A stretch of DNA of 64,000 bases from JAPOXR01 sp963664715 (GCA_963664715.2 CAXXUY010000011.1:1-64000), one strand, 5' to 3'. Shown: positions 37,048-46,366, numbered from the stretch's first letter. The notes: a model not told the origin generated them from the sequence alone. Program-made: numbers and translations.

Positions 37048-38043
37048 ATGAAACATCTAGGAAAATTGGCACTCGTTGCCGCGTTCGCACTTGTGGGTCT
37101 GCCAGGTTCTGAGCAGAGCGTTTCTGCCGCTGACAAGACGTACATCACCATCGGGACCGGCGGTCCAACCGGCGTCTATTTTGTGTCAGGCAATGCGATT
37201 TGCAGGATGGTCCACAAGGAAGCTGCCGAGGGACGCGATACCGGGCGCAAGCACAACATCCGTTGTTCGGCACCGTCATCGGCGGGTTCGACATACAATA
37301 TTGCCCAGATCACCGAGGGCGAGTTCGACTTCGGCGTGGCGCAGTCGGACTGGCAATACCATTCCTACAACGGATCATCGGAAAAGGTCACGAGCAATCC
37401 CGATCTTCGCGCCGTGTTCTCGGTACATCCCGAACCCTATCAGCTCATTGCAGCGAAGGATTCCGGTATCAACTCCTGGATGGACCTGGAAGGCAAGAGG
37501 TTCAACATGGGCAACCCGGGATCGGGCCAGCGGGCAACAACAGAATTGCTCATGGAACGCTACGGCACGCCGGTGGATTTCTTTGGCCTGGTAACCGACA
37601 TGACATCGTCGGAACATTCCAAAGCGCTCTGTGACGGCAAGATCGATGCGTATGGATACGTGGTAGGCATTCCGAATTCGGGAGTTGCCGTGGCCACCGA
37701 AGGTTGCGGTGCCTACATCGTCAATCTCGACACGGAAGTCGAAAGCGGGCTGATATCCGAGTTCCCGTTCTACGGCCCGGTCACCATTCCCGAAGGCGCC
37801 TATACATCCACAGTCGCTCCTGTGACGACCTTCGGTGGGTATGCAACCATTGTTACAAGTGCGAGCGTTCCGGATGACGTGGTCTACGAAGTTGTCCGGG
37901 CGGTCTTCGAAAATCTCGACGATTTCAAGGCGTTGCATCCGGCCTACTCGATACTGACTCCGGAAGGCATGATAACAAATGGCCTGTCCGCACCGATACA
38001 TCCGGGCGCTGCCAGGTACTACAAGGAGAAGGGTATGATGTAG
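37048..38043 (+). CDS. TAXI-family TRAP solute-binding protein
   Basis: Periplasmic protein of 331 residues with a signal peptide (MKHLGKLALVAAFALVGLPG, cleavage near VSA-AD). TAXI features are clear: ITIGTGGPTGVYFVSGNAIC, GSTYNIAQITEGEFDFGVAQ, and the central LEGKRFNMGNPGSGQRAT. It binds the solute for the fused permease encoded downstream; TAXI proteins often bind glutamate-like or other dicarboxylates, but specificity cannot be read. AGGAG lies seven bases before the start. A strong hairpin follows at 38094-38131. Confidence 0.93.
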   Translation: MKHLGKLALVAAFALVGLPGSEQSVSAADKTYITIGTGGPTGVYFVSGNAICRMVHKEAAEGRDTGRKHNIRCSAPSSAGSTYNIAQITEGEFDFGVAQSDWQYHSYNGSSEKVTSNPDLRAVFSVHPEPYQLIAAKDSGINSWMDLEGKRFNMGNPGSGQRATTELLMERYGTPVDFFGLVTDMTSSEHSKALCDGKIDAYGYVVGIPNSGVAVATEGCGAYIVNLDTEVESGLISEFPFYGPVTIPEGAYTSTVAPVTTFGGYATIVTSASVPDDVVYEVVRAVFENLDDFKALHPAYSILTPEGMITNGLSAPIHPGAARYYKEKGMM

Positions 38044-38093
38044 AATTCGGCTTGGTGATGACGGGTTTGCGTCAACACCGTCCGAATACATTC

Positions 38094-38131
38094 GTTTCCC
38101 CCCCTTTGCCGAATTGCAAAAGGGGGGAAAC
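38094..38131 (+). terminator. Intercistronic hairpin between TAXI and permease genes
   Basis: Arms GTTTCCCCCCCTTTGC and GCAAAAGGGGGGAAAC pair over 16 positions with one mismatch and a 6-base loop. The right arm also contains the Shine-Dalgarno GGGGGG for the TTG start at 38137, so folding could both limit read-through and mask the ribosome site. Confidence 0.6.
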
Positions 38132-38136
38132 CTCGG

Positions 38137-40545
38137 TTGCATGGTTCGAGTTTCACGTCTGTGCCAACTCCGCATAATATCGACGAGATCGTCGAGAGAT
38201 TTGATGGACCGCGACGGGCCCTCGGAGGTCGGTTTGCGGTCCTAGTGCCGCTGGTTGCATTCAGCTGGTCTCTCTGGCAACTCTGGATCGCATCGCCGCT
38301 ACCATTCGAGTTCGGCTTTGGGATCTTCGTCGACTTGCCGGCAAGGGCACTTCACCTGGCATTCGGATTGCTGCTCGGGTTTCTGATGTTTCCCTCTGCC
38401 TGGGAGGCGGCAGGAAAAAACCGCGGCTTGATTACAGTCGGGGGTGGCGTTCTTGCCTTCGCGGTCTGTTCCTATGGCTGGATTGCCTATGACGGCATTG
38501 TCAGCCGCGACGGAATCCTGCTTGAATTCCAGTTCGCTGGATTTAGCATTCCGTTCGAAGCGTTACTCGGTGGTGCCGGGACATTGCTGTTGCTCGAAGT
38601 GACGAGGCGCAGCATCGGTCTTCCGCTTGTCATTGTCTGCTCGATTTTCCTGCTTTACTCGATCTACGGTCAGTCGATGCCCGATGTCATTTCGCACAAG
38701 GGCGTCTCCCTCGAAAGGCTGATCGGTTACCAGTGGCTGTCGAGCGAGGCAGTGTTCGGGATCCCCATCGACGTCTCGGTCAGTTACGTTTTTCTATTCG
38801 TTCTCTTCGGCGCGTTCATGGACAAGGCCGGAGCGGGGCGGTTCTTCCTCGACCTGTCTTTCGGTCTTGTCGGAGCAAATCGCGGTGGGCCGGCCAAAGC
38901 GGCGATCATGGCCTCCGGACTTACCGGAACGGTTTCGGGTTCGTCCATTGCAAATACCGTGACCACCGGGGCCTTTACGATACCACTCATGAAAAAGATG
39001 GGGTTTCCCGCTCACAAGGCAGGCGCCATAGAGGTTGCGGCATCCACAAATGGCCAATTGATGCCGCCGATCATGGGGGCGTCGGCATTCATAATCGCAG
39101 AGTTCATCGGCATATCGTACTACGACGTGATCATCCACGCCGCCATTCCGGCAGTCATTTCCTATTGCGCCCTTTTCTACATCTCCCATCTCGAATCCGC
39201 GAAGCTCGGCATCAAGGGCATGGAAAAATCCGAATTGCCCGACGTCATGGCCACGTTGAAGGGCGGGGTCCAGTACCTCATACCACTTGGTGCTCTGATC
39301 TACCTGTTGCTGGTTGAACGCTGGAGTCCGGGCAGCGCGGTCTTCTACGCCATACTGCTGCTTGTCGGGATCATCTACGTCACTGCAGTCATTGACGCCC
39401 TGCGGGCAGACAAGTCTGCCACGCATGGCCTGCTGTCCGGCAGCAGAACGACATTTGACGCCATGGTCTCTGGAGCCAAGAGCATGGCCGGAGTCACAGC
39501 TGCAGTTGGTGCTGCCGGCATAATTGTGGGCGCGGTCTCGTCAACCGGGCTGAACAACGCCATGCTCTCGGTGATCGAGGCGATTTCCCAGGGCAACTTT
39601 TACATTCTCCTGCCCCTCGTCGCGGTCGTTTGCCTGATCCTTGGCATGGGATTGCCGACCACAGCCAACTATATCGTCGTGGCCTCGCTGATGGCGACGG
39701 TCCTCGTTGAACTCGGCAACGCTTCTGGACTCGTCATCCCGTTGATAGCAGTACATCTCTACGTACTTTACTTCGGCCTGATGGCTGACTCGACACCTCC
39801 CGTATGCCTTGCGGCCTTTGCGGCCTCGGCGATTTCCGGGGCAAACCCCATGCGAACGGGCGTGCAATCATTTCTGTACGACATCCGAACCAGCATTCTT
39901 CCTATCGTGTTCATTTTCAATCCGGAATTGTTGCTCGTCGGCGTAACCAGCTTATGGCACGGTGCCACGATTTTTTTCGTCTCGCTTGTTGCCATCCTGT
40001 GCTTTGCCTGCGTGACCCAGGGATGGTTCCTCACCAGGTTGACCATTGCCGAACGTGTCTTGCTGTTGATCGTGGTTGTTGCCCTGTTCCGGCCCGATGC
40101 GCTCATGAATCGCGTGTTCCCGGAGTTTAGCCCGGTTTCGCTGGAACATGTCCTTGCCGATAGCGGCAAAGCGTTGCCGAGGGATCGTGCGGTCCGTTTG
40201 CATGTAACGCGATGGACCGAGTACGGTGACCGTTACAAGCTCTTCGTCATACCGCCCGAATCCATGGCGAATGGTGACAGTCTCAACGAACGTCTCGGCA
40301 TATCCGTCGAACAGGAGGAAGGTCGCGGTCTTCTCGTGAACAACTTGCAGTTCAATGGTCCGGCAGAGCTGGCTGGCCTTACCTTCGGCGACAACATTGA
40401 TGAGATCGACATTGCGGAACTCGATCGCCCCGCCAAGGAATGGGTGTACATACTCGGATTTCTTGTACTAGGCGTGGTTATCCTGACACAATCCATGAAA
40501 TCGAGACGGAAACTGCGGCACAGCGACAGTTCGCCGGACAACTGA
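38137..40545 (+). CDS. Fused TRAP transporter permease (DctQM type) with DUF3394 tail
   Basis: An 802-residue inner-membrane protein combining small and large TRAP permease parts. Features: GAFMDKAGAGRFFLDLSFGL, SGLTGTVSGSSIANTVTTGA, GAIEVAASTNGQLMPPIMGA and LGMGLPTTANYIVVASLMAT. The C-terminal ~150 residues (ISVEQEEGRGLLVNNLQFNG, PAELAGLTFGDNIDEIDIA) are the DUF3394 extension found on many such permeases, a small PDZ-like domain. The start TTG 38137 is favoured by GGGGGG nine bases before it; GTG 38161 is an alternative. It partners with the TAXI protein. Confidence 0.92.
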   Translation: MHGSSFTSVPTPHNIDEIVERFDGPRRALGGRFAVLVPLVAFSWSLWQLWIASPLPFEFGFGIFVDLPARALHLAFGLLLGFLMFPSAWEAAGKNRGLITVGGGVLAFAVCSYGWIAYDGIVSRDGILLEFQFAGFSIPFEALLGGAGTLLLLEVTRRSIGLPLVIVCSIFLLYSIYGQSMPDVISHKGVSLERLIGYQWLSSEAVFGIPIDVSVSYVFLFVLFGAFMDKAGAGRFFLDLSFGLVGANRGGPAKAAIMASGLTGTVSGSSIANTVTTGAFTIPLMKKMGFPAHKAGAIEVAASTNGQLMPPIMGASAFIIAEFIGISYYDVIIHAAIPAVISYCALFYISHLESAKLGIKGMEKSELPDVMATLKGGVQYLIPLGALIYLLLVERWSPGSAVFYAILLLVGIIYVTAVIDALRADKSATHGLLSGSRTTFDAMVSGAKSMAGVTAAVGAAGIIVGAVSSTGLNNAMLSVIEAISQGNFYILLPLVAVVCLILGMGLPTTANYIVVASLMATVLVELGNASGLVIPLIAVHLYVLYFGLMADSTPPVCLAAFAASAISGANPMRTGVQSFLYDIRTSILPIVFIFNPELLLVGVTSLWHGATIFFVSLVAILCFACVTQGWFLTRLTIAERVLLLIVVVALFRPDALMNRVFPEFSPVSLEHVLADSGKALPRDRAVRLHVTRWTEYGDRYKLFVIPPESMANGDSLNERLGISVEQEEGRGLLVNNLQFNGPAELAGLTFGDNIDEIDIAELDRPAKEWVYILGFLVLGVVILTQSMKSRRKLRHSDSSPDN

Positions 40546-40547
40546 CA

Positions 40548-41828
40548 ATGGCCAAGAGCCCCTCAGCCACACTGAATCCTGCCATGGTTACGCAAGTCCT
40601 GAAAGATGTGGACGACTCGCGGGACCAACTTGTCGAAATGACCCGAAAGCTGGTCCGCATGCCGACCGAAACACCGCAAAGCGACACGACCGCCGCGGTT
40701 CGCCTGGTCGCGGATGAACTTGCGGGCCAGAAGGGTGTTGAAATCACAACGCATACGGCAAGGGAGCCGATACAGAATCTCGTGGCCAAGGTGCGCGCAA
40801 CGACACCGGGCAAACGGCTGATCCTCAACGGACATCTCGACACCTATCCGGCCGGAGACCACGATGCCTGGACCGATGGGCCGTTTTCCGGCTCGATTCG
40901 CGGTGGCAGGCTGTATGGCCGGGGCTCTTCAGACATGAAGGGAGGTGTCGCATGTCTCGTCCACGCGTTCAGGACCCTGGCGGAGATGCGCTACATGTGG
41001 GCAGGAGAAGTTTGCCTGACCCTGGCTGGAGACGAAGAAACCATGGGCGTTCTCGGCAGCCAGTTTCTTCTCGATACCGTAGCGGACGCGCGGGGCGACG
41101 CCATGCTGAATGCCGACGTCGGTTCGCCTGCCGTGCCCCGGATCGGCGAAAAGGGCATGATCTGGATCGACGTTTTTGCCAGGGGCAAACCGGCGCACGG
41201 AGCGCATGTTCACAACGGCAAGAACGCCATTGATGCGTTGCGCTTTGCCATGAGCGCGCTCTCGGAATTGTCGTCTCTTGAAGTGAGGCTGCCGGACGAG
41301 GTTGCGAGGACGATCGAGTGTGCCCGGCCCGTTTCGGAGCCAATTGGCGGGGATGGCGAAGCGGAGGTCCTGAAGTCGCTGACGGTGAATTTTGGCCGCA
41401 TTGCCGGGGGTCACTCCGCAAATCTTGTGCCTGACCGGGCGGAAGCGAACGCCGATATCCGTCTGCCAATGGGGGTGACGGTTGATGATGTCGAGTCAGA
41501 GATTTCCCGGCTGCTCGATCCCCTCCCCGGCATACGGTTCGAAATCGTCCGTCGGTATGAACCCACATGGACACCGCCGCACGAACCGGTCGTGACAGCC
41601 ATGGTTGACGCCTGCCGCAGGGTGCTCGGGAGCGAACCTTCCATCAACATGCGGGTCGGGGCATCCGACGCGCGCCTTTACCGCGCTGCAGGAATTCCCT
41701 CTGTGGTCTGTGGGTTGACACCGCATAACCTTGGAGGGCCCGACGAGTACGTCGAAATCGAGGAACTCGTCGATGTTGCCAAGATACATCTCCTCTCGGC
41801 ACTCAATTTTCTGGCGGTCCGCTGTTGA
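40548..41828 (+). CDS. M20-family metallopeptidase/deacylase
   Basis: A 426-residue enzyme of the ArgE/DapE/carboxypeptidase G2 family. Zinc-binding motifs are present: NGHLDTYPAG, then YGRGSSDMKGGVACLVHAF, then AGDEETMG with the catalytic glutamate, and the dimerisation domain (GKPAHGAHVHNGKNAIDAL). It starts two bases after the fused permease stop, so the transporter probably imports its substrate, perhaps an N-acyl amino acid or a peptide-like compound that it hydrolyses in the cytoplasm. The frame is open further upstream within the permease gene but ATG 40548 begins the homology. Confidence 0.9.
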   Translation: MAKSPSATLNPAMVTQVLKDVDDSRDQLVEMTRKLVRMPTETPQSDTTAAVRLVADELAGQKGVEITTHTAREPIQNLVAKVRATTPGKRLILNGHLDTYPAGDHDAWTDGPFSGSIRGGRLYGRGSSDMKGGVACLVHAFRTLAEMRYMWAGEVCLTLAGDEETMGVLGSQFLLDTVADARGDAMLNADVGSPAVPRIGEKGMIWIDVFARGKPAHGAHVHNGKNAIDALRFAMSALSELSSLEVRLPDEVARTIECARPVSEPIGGDGEAEVLKSLTVNFGRIAGGHSANLVPDRAEANADIRLPMGVTVDDVESEISRLLDPLPGIRFEIVRRYEPTWTPPHEPVVTAMVDACRRVLGSEPSINMRVGASDARLYRAAGIPSVVCGLTPHNLGGPDEYVEIEELVDVAKIHLLSALNFLAVRC

Positions 41829-41989
41829 TCCGGTCCCGCTGGAATTGTCGGTTTTCGATCCAGATGCCAGAGTGAAGAAGCCGCGATCATGGGCCCTGCC
41901 CCTCGAAGCCTTGCCGCCGGGCCGGGCCACGGGAAAGCAATGATGTTTTCGGGACGCTGATTGGACGGGGTACCAGATTCCCGTTTCAG

Positions 41990-42287
41990 ACTCTGATTGG
42001 ACGCTTTCTGACACTTTCTGTCCCTCGTCGAGAAGCTGAACCAAGCGCGTACGCGAAACCTGCACAGGATCTGCGGCCTGGCTCGTCGTCAGTTCGGCAT
42101 GCAAGGGTGTCAACGCGACGCCTCTTCCGTGCGCCATCTGGTACAGGACGTCCCTGAGCAATCGCACCGCCGGCGCCGGCATATTCAAGGTCTCGTTGCC
42201 GAAACGCGCGGATACCGGATGCGGTCCGCCGATCAACGACGGGTCGAGCGTCGGGCCTGCCACGTCCGCGAGTGCTGCACGGAGCAT
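41990..42287 (-). pseudogene. HTH (excisionase-type) antitoxin remnant
   Basis: Reads MPAPAVRLLRDVLYQMAHGR, then GVALTPLHAELTTSQAADPV, then QVSRTRLVQLLDEG. This matches antitoxins of PIN-domain toxins, which I remember as 'ELTTQQAADLLNVSRPxLVKLLxEG'. After LLDEG the family sequence (the part reading the recognition helix and '..GTHRRV..') is lost. No toxin gene remains next to it. Confidence 0.58.
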
Positions 42288-42394
42288 TGAACTTGACCCG
42301 AATTTTCGAAACGCAAACTTCCGCCTTTGCGTTAGGGATACTGGAACTCGGGTTGGTTCCGGTAGAGGTGGCATGACACTCCAGGAATTCTGTC

Positions 42395-42530
42395 TTCACC
42401 TTTCGTTGCCATTGCGCGGTCGCTGAACAGGTCGCGCTCGAACTGGGCAATCCTGGCCAGCATGGTGGTCATAATCCGCCCATGCGTTGCGTTGAGCAGA
42501 TCCTGTGCCGATCGTTGCCATCTGGACAGT
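42395..42530 (-). pseudogene. Serine recombinase/resolvase remnant
   Basis: A short stretch reads ATHGRIMTTMLARIAQFERD followed by LFSDRA. That is the helix E region of resolvase/invertase catalytic domains ('..GrLmxxxLaxxAqFERdLixeR'). Nothing else of the enzyme can be found. Confidence 0.58.
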
Positions 42531-42679
42531 TAGGTCACAGGGACAGCACCGATTTGCCATATCCGTGCAAGATCCACGATCCGGCTTGGGCCGGCCACCG
42601 AACACCGGAAATCCTGCTGACTGGCGGCGGAAGATGTTAAGCTGGCCAAAACACCGCTCCGAAGAAAAGGACAATGCAG

Positions 42680-43147
42680 ATGACAGGCGAGGAGATGATC
42701 GCAATCCACGGTTTGAAACCCCATCCCGAGGGCGGCTACTACCGCGAACTGTTTCGCCTTGCCGGTGATGACGGGGGCCGGGACGTCGTATCGTCGATTT
42801 GTTACCTGTTGCCGGCTGGCCAGGTCTCTGCCTGGCATCGATTTGATGCCCTTGAAATCTGGAACTACCATGCCGGTGCCGCACTGGGACTCGAAATGTC
42901 CGACGGCAGCAATTCCATCTCCAGGATCCGCCTGGGCACGGATCCAGACGCAGAACTCCAGGTGCTGGTCCCTGCCGGTGTCTGGCAACGTGCCCGGTCA
43001 GAAGGAGACTGGACGCTTGCCGGGTGTACAGCCGTGCCTGCTTTCGAGTTTGCCGGATTTGAACTTGCTCCGGACGGCTGGTGTCCTGGCGCCAAGACGC
43101 AAGAGGCAGGTTGTGACAGTCCGATGGCGGATGACAGGTCGCATTGA
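42680..43147 (+). CDS. Cupin protein, DUF985/Cupin_5 family
   Basis: A 155-residue protein: LKPHPEGGYYRELFRLAGDD, SSICYLLPAGQVSAWHRFDA, EIWNYHAGAALGLEMSDG and VPAGVWQRARSEGDWTLAGC are the well-known blocks of the DUF985 cupins. It keeps the likely metal ligands (His in WHRFDA, Glu in EIWNYH). AAAGG is nine bases before ATG 42680 and only three before ATG 42674, so the later start is preferred. The biochemical role of the family is unsettled. It stands alone among mobile-element remnants. Confidence 0.88.
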   Translation: MTGEEMIAIHGLKPHPEGGYYRELFRLAGDDGGRDVVSSICYLLPAGQVSAWHRFDALEIWNYHAGAALGLEMSDGSNSISRIRLGTDPDAELQVLVPAGVWQRARSEGDWTLAGCTAVPAFEFAGFELAPDGWCPGAKTQEAGCDSPMADDRSH

Positions 43148-43320
43148 AGTCTTCCCTGGCCTGAAGGACAAGGATTTTCCGGGGCAGCGGGGCCACTCCC
43201 GGTTCCCGCTTCAACGGGGCCTGATGGCCGTCCTCCACGAGCATGGACGCCGTGTTCCGATGCAGGATGTTGATCGCAGCATTGTGGTTGAGCAACGTTA
43301 CTTGTGGAAAACTCCGGCGT
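43125..43320 (-). pseudogene. TnpB (IS200/IS605) C-terminal remnant, tentative
   Basis: The minus strand encodes HNAAINILHRNTASMLVEDG and a REPG-like end, resembling the last part of TnpB proteins after the zinc ribbon ('..DxNAAiNIlxxG.....'). The zinc-ribbon cysteines are not readable in frame. Tentative call. Confidence 0.38.
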
Positions 43321-43554
43321 TGCCGAGCCGCCTTCTCGTCCCCATTCTTGGTTCGGGATCGCCGCCGCCAGGTGTCACAGCCTGACTGTCCGGCAACGAC
43401 GAAGCGTGGTGACTTGCCCCGACGGCCAGCGAATCGTAACGGTCTGCAAAAAGTGCAAATGCGGTGAGGAATGCAAGCGCTGAACCCTCCCAAGGAATGT
43501 GTTTGCCCCTCTGCTGCGGCCACCCGGAATTCTGACAATCTATTCCGTGAATGC
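43321..43554. other. Gap after the cupin region
   Basis: No gene; short frames only, possibly worn TnpB sequence in shifted frames. Confidence 0.35.
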
Positions 43555-45171
43555 TCAACCCCCTGCATGCGGTGGCAAGCGCAAACCATCGGCCTCCAGT
43601 TCAGCCTTGTTCCGGTATCCGATCATGATTCCGGGCGGTTCCCTGTCATTCGTCATTTCCTCGACGGTCTCCGCCGACCTGGTAATCCGGGCATGGTGCC
43701 TGCGCGTCCACTCGAAATGCAGGTTGCGCATTCTATCGATCTGACCTCTGTGGGCCGGATCATTGCCCAGATCGGTCAACTCGTCGGGATCGGTTTCAAG
43801 GTCGAATAGCATGGGCCGCATCTTTTCGACGTGGATGTATTTCCACCTTCCGTCAAATAACATCGCGAGTCGTGCGTCACCCTGGTCCACGCCAACTGCC
43901 CGGCGGGAGTCACGCGTGGAATAGTCGTACTCCGACACGCAGAATTCCCTCCATTCCGGTGTTTCACCCCGCAGGAGAGGCAGCAGGGACCGGCCTTCGA
44001 GGATGTGGGGCCTGGATTTTCCCCCGAAGAACTCAAGGAATGTCGGCGCCAGATCAATGCCTTCGACCAGATTGTCGGCAGATGTGCCTCTTGTCGCGTC
44101 AGCCTGCCGGCGCGGATCGCAGATGATCAGCGGGATGCGGGCGGAGCAATCGTAAAACAGGTCCTTTTCACCCATCCAGTGATCGCCCATGTTGTCACCG
44201 TGATCCGAACAGAACACGATCATCGTATCTTCCAGCCTATTGCTCTCCCGCAGGAAGGCAAAGAGTTGACCCAGCTGGTCGTCGAGTTCCTTGATCAGTC
44301 CCATATAGACAGGAGCGACGAGATCGCGGATTTCGTCGCGTGAAAAACTCCTGCTGACCCGCATTTCCATCCATGCCTGCATGAGCGGGTGATCAGTCTC
44401 TCTTTCGGAAATGTCCCGGTTCACGGGCGGCAGGTCTGCTGCCGAGTAAAGGTCATTGTACGGGGCCGGTGCCAGATACGGCCAGTGCGGCTTGATATAG
44501 CTCAGGTGGCACAGCCACGGCTCGTCATCCTGGGCTTCGATGAATTCAATGCCTCGGCGGGTGAGCCAGGCCGTTTCCGAATGTTGTTTCGGAACGCGTG
44601 CCGGAAAGGGCGCGTTCTCCAGCATCCAGCCGGACCGCAACTCTCCATCAGGTCCCATGGCAGTGTTGGCCCACTCTTCCCAGGGATTCTTGCCATCCAT
44701 GCCGTGATCACGCAGATACTGGTCGTAATCCTCGGCATGCCGGTTCGGGTAATCGGAGTGGTTGGTGCCGTCATCCCTGACAAACACCTCGAATCCGCAT
44801 TCGCTGACCAGCGCTCCCATGGTGCTGTCCGGCTCGATCCCAAGCCGCTTCATACCTTCCCGGTCGGGGGTCATGTGCGTCTTGCCGACCAGGGCACACT
44901 TGACACCGATTTCGCGCAGGTGATCACCCAGTGTCGGCTCGCCCACCCGAAGCGGAAAACCGTTCCAGGTCGAACCGTGGCTGCGGACGTAGCGCCCGGT
45001 ATAGAAGCTCATGCGGCTCGGACCGCAGATCGGTGACTGCACATATGCCCTGGTGAAGCGAACACCCCGTGAGGCCAGCCAGTCCAGGTTGGGGGTATCG
45101 ATGTGCCTCGCCCCGTAGCAGCCAAGGTAGTCCCACCGAAGCTGGTCAACCATGATCCACAGGACATTCAT
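43555..45171 (-). CDS. Type I sulfatase (choline-sulfatase-like)
   Basis: A 538-residue sulfatase. The N-terminus MNVLWIMVDQLRWDYLGCYG provides metal ligands, and CGPSR (C49-R53) in SPICGPSRMSFYTGR is the motif in which cysteine is converted to formylglycine. FCSDHGDNMGDHWMGEKDLF gives further metal ligands. No signal peptide is visible, so it should be cytoplasmic, as choline sulfatases are. It needs a formylglycine-generating enzyme encoded elsewhere. It follows livM in the same direction after 172 bp and may be the last gene of the catabolic operon, releasing sulfate from an imported organosulfate ester. Confidence 0.9.
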   Translation of the reverse strand: MNVLWIMVDQLRWDYLGCYGARHIDTPNLDWLASRGVRFTRAYVQSPICGPSRMSFYTGRYVRSHGSTWNGFPLRVGEPTLGDHLREIGVKCALVGKTHMTPDREGMKRLGIEPDSTMGALVSECGFEVFVRDDGTNHSDYPNRHAEDYDQYLRDHGMDGKNPWEEWANTAMGPDGELRSGWMLENAPFPARVPKQHSETAWLTRRGIEFIEAQDDEPWLCHLSYIKPHWPYLAPAPYNDLYSAADLPPVNRDISERETDHPLMQAWMEMRVSRSFSRDEIRDLVAPVYMGLIKELDDQLGQLFAFLRESNRLEDTMIVFCSDHGDNMGDHWMGEKDLFYDCSARIPLIICDPRRQADATRGTSADNLVEGIDLAPTFLEFFGGKSRPHILEGRSLLPLLRGETPEWREFCVSEYDYSTRDSRRAVGVDQGDARLAMLFDGRWKYIHVEKMRPMLFDLETDPDELTDLGNDPAHRGQIDRMRNLHFEWTRRHHARITRSAETVEEMTNDREPPGIMIGYRNKAELEADGLRLPPHAGG

Positions 45172-45343
45172 CCCAAGACGCCGCTCGATCTCAGCCCCGG
45201 AGTTCGAGAATCTCCCGGGCGCCTGCCGAGGTCTTCCCCGATCCGCCGGATGCGGATGACATGCAGCGCAACCGACATCGCGGGTGCGCGGACTGCCCCG
45301 GTGACGGCGAAGGTTGTCATGACCTCGTTCCGATACGTCACGG

Positions 45344-46366
45344 TCAGTTCCGTCTGGATTCGGGGTCTGTGCGAACCCGATAACTCAGCGGAAAGAGTTC
45401 GAGGTCGAAGCGGTCCCGGACAAGGCCCCAAATGCCCTTTGGCGCCCTGAGCATCACCAGGATCGCGACCAGGCCCAGAACCATGAGGTAAACGGTGCCA
45501 AAGTCGGCGAGTGTTTCCCGCAGGGCAAAGAATATGAGCGTCCCGATTATCGGCCCTTCCAGCGTCCCGATTCCTCCGATGACAACGATGAAGATCACGA
45601 ATGCGGTCCAGTCATTGACCGAAAATGCGGCATCCGGCGAGATGCGGAGTTTCTGGAGGAATATCAACCCGCCGATGATGGCCGTGAATGCGGAGGTAAC
45701 CACGTAGACTTCCAGTTTCGTCCGCCAGATGTCGATGCCCAGACCGGACGCAGCACCCTCGCTGTCGCGGATCGCTGTCAGCGCCAGTCCACGGCGGGAC
45801 CTCAGGAACAGGTAGACTGAACCGATCACCAGGGCAGCCGCGCCAAGCGTCAGCCAGTAACTCAACGCCTCCCGTCCCGACCTGCTTCCGGCAAGGGACC
45901 TGACGATGCCGACGGGCAGGGATGACCCCGACCCGCCACCGAGGGCGGATATCTGGGCGAAAGAGAGCCGGAACACTTCCGCCACGACCCATGTACCGAT
46001 GGCAAAATATGCGCCCTTGAGGCGAAAGATGAGCGTTGCGATCGGAACCGACAGCAGCGCCCCGAGGCCGCCGGCGACGACAATGGCGGCGATCGGGTGC
46101 AATCCGCCAAATATGGTCAGGGCGAAAAGCATGTAGCCGCCAAAGCCGACGAAGGCCTGCTGACCGACCGAAACCAGGCCGGCATACCCGGCCATCAGGT
46201 TCCAGAGGCACGCAAGCGAGAGGTACAGGTACATCTCTCCCATGAGCCGCATGTCGGCCCTGCCCGCCCAGTAGGGAGCAGCGGCCAGAACGATGACTGC
46301 CAGGCATGCCACGATCATCGCAACCCGCGAGGCACGGGTTGCCCTTGTGACAACCGGGGCGTTCAA
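45344..46366 (-). CDS. livM: Branched-chain amino-acid-type ABC permease (LivM)
   Basis: A 340-residue membrane permease. LWNLMAGYAGLVSVGQQAFV and GAYFAIGTWVVAEVFRLSFA are the standard LivM motifs, with the EAA-like RRGLALTAIRDSEGAASGLG. The start overlaps the livH stop by four bases. Despite the Liv name, such systems also import aromatic acids, amides and other solutes, which the neighbouring catabolic genes suggest here. The C-terminal ~40 residues (DRFDLELFPLSYRVRTD) are longer than usual. Confidence 0.92.
   Translation of the reverse strand: MNAPVVTRATRASRVAMIVACLAVIVLAAAPYWAGRADMRLMGEMYLYLSLACLWNLMAGYAGLVSVGQQAFVGFGGYMLFALTIFGGLHPIAAIVVAGGLGALLSVPIATLIFRLKGAYFAIGTWVVAEVFRLSFAQISALGGGSGSSLPVGIVRSLAGSRSGREALSYWLTLGAAALVIGSVYLFLRSRRGLALTAIRDSEGAASGLGIDIWRTKLEVYVVTSAFTAIIGGLIFLQKLRISPDAAFSVNDWTAFVIFIVVIGGIGTLEGPIIGTLIFFALRETLADFGTVYLMVLGLVAILVMLRAPKGIWGLVRDRFDLELFPLSYRVRTDPESRRN

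Larger units (their letters stand above)
41829..42679. other. Remnant-rich gap between peptidase and cupin genes
   Basis: No intact gene in about 850 bases. It holds an antitoxin remnant and a serine recombinase remnant, both minus strand (see their entries). Confidence 0.5.

Noticed and set aside
37375..38175. 266-codon minus-strand frame opposite the TAXI gene
   Set aside because: Shadow of the TAXI gene; no family features or own ribosome site.
41496..42374. 292-codon minus-strand frame reaching into the peptidase gene
   Set aside because: Only the part at 41990-42287 resembles an antitoxin; the remainder is antisense of the M20 gene.
42396..43589. 397-codon minus-strand open frame across the cupin gene
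   Set aside because: Runs antisense to the cupin gene and only its ends contain recognisable remnants (recombinase, TnpB-like), in part in other frames. Not a single gene.
45168..45431. 87-codon minus-strand frame between livM and the sulfatase
   Set aside because: Overlaps the end of livM in another frame, has no clear ribosome site and no recognisable domain.
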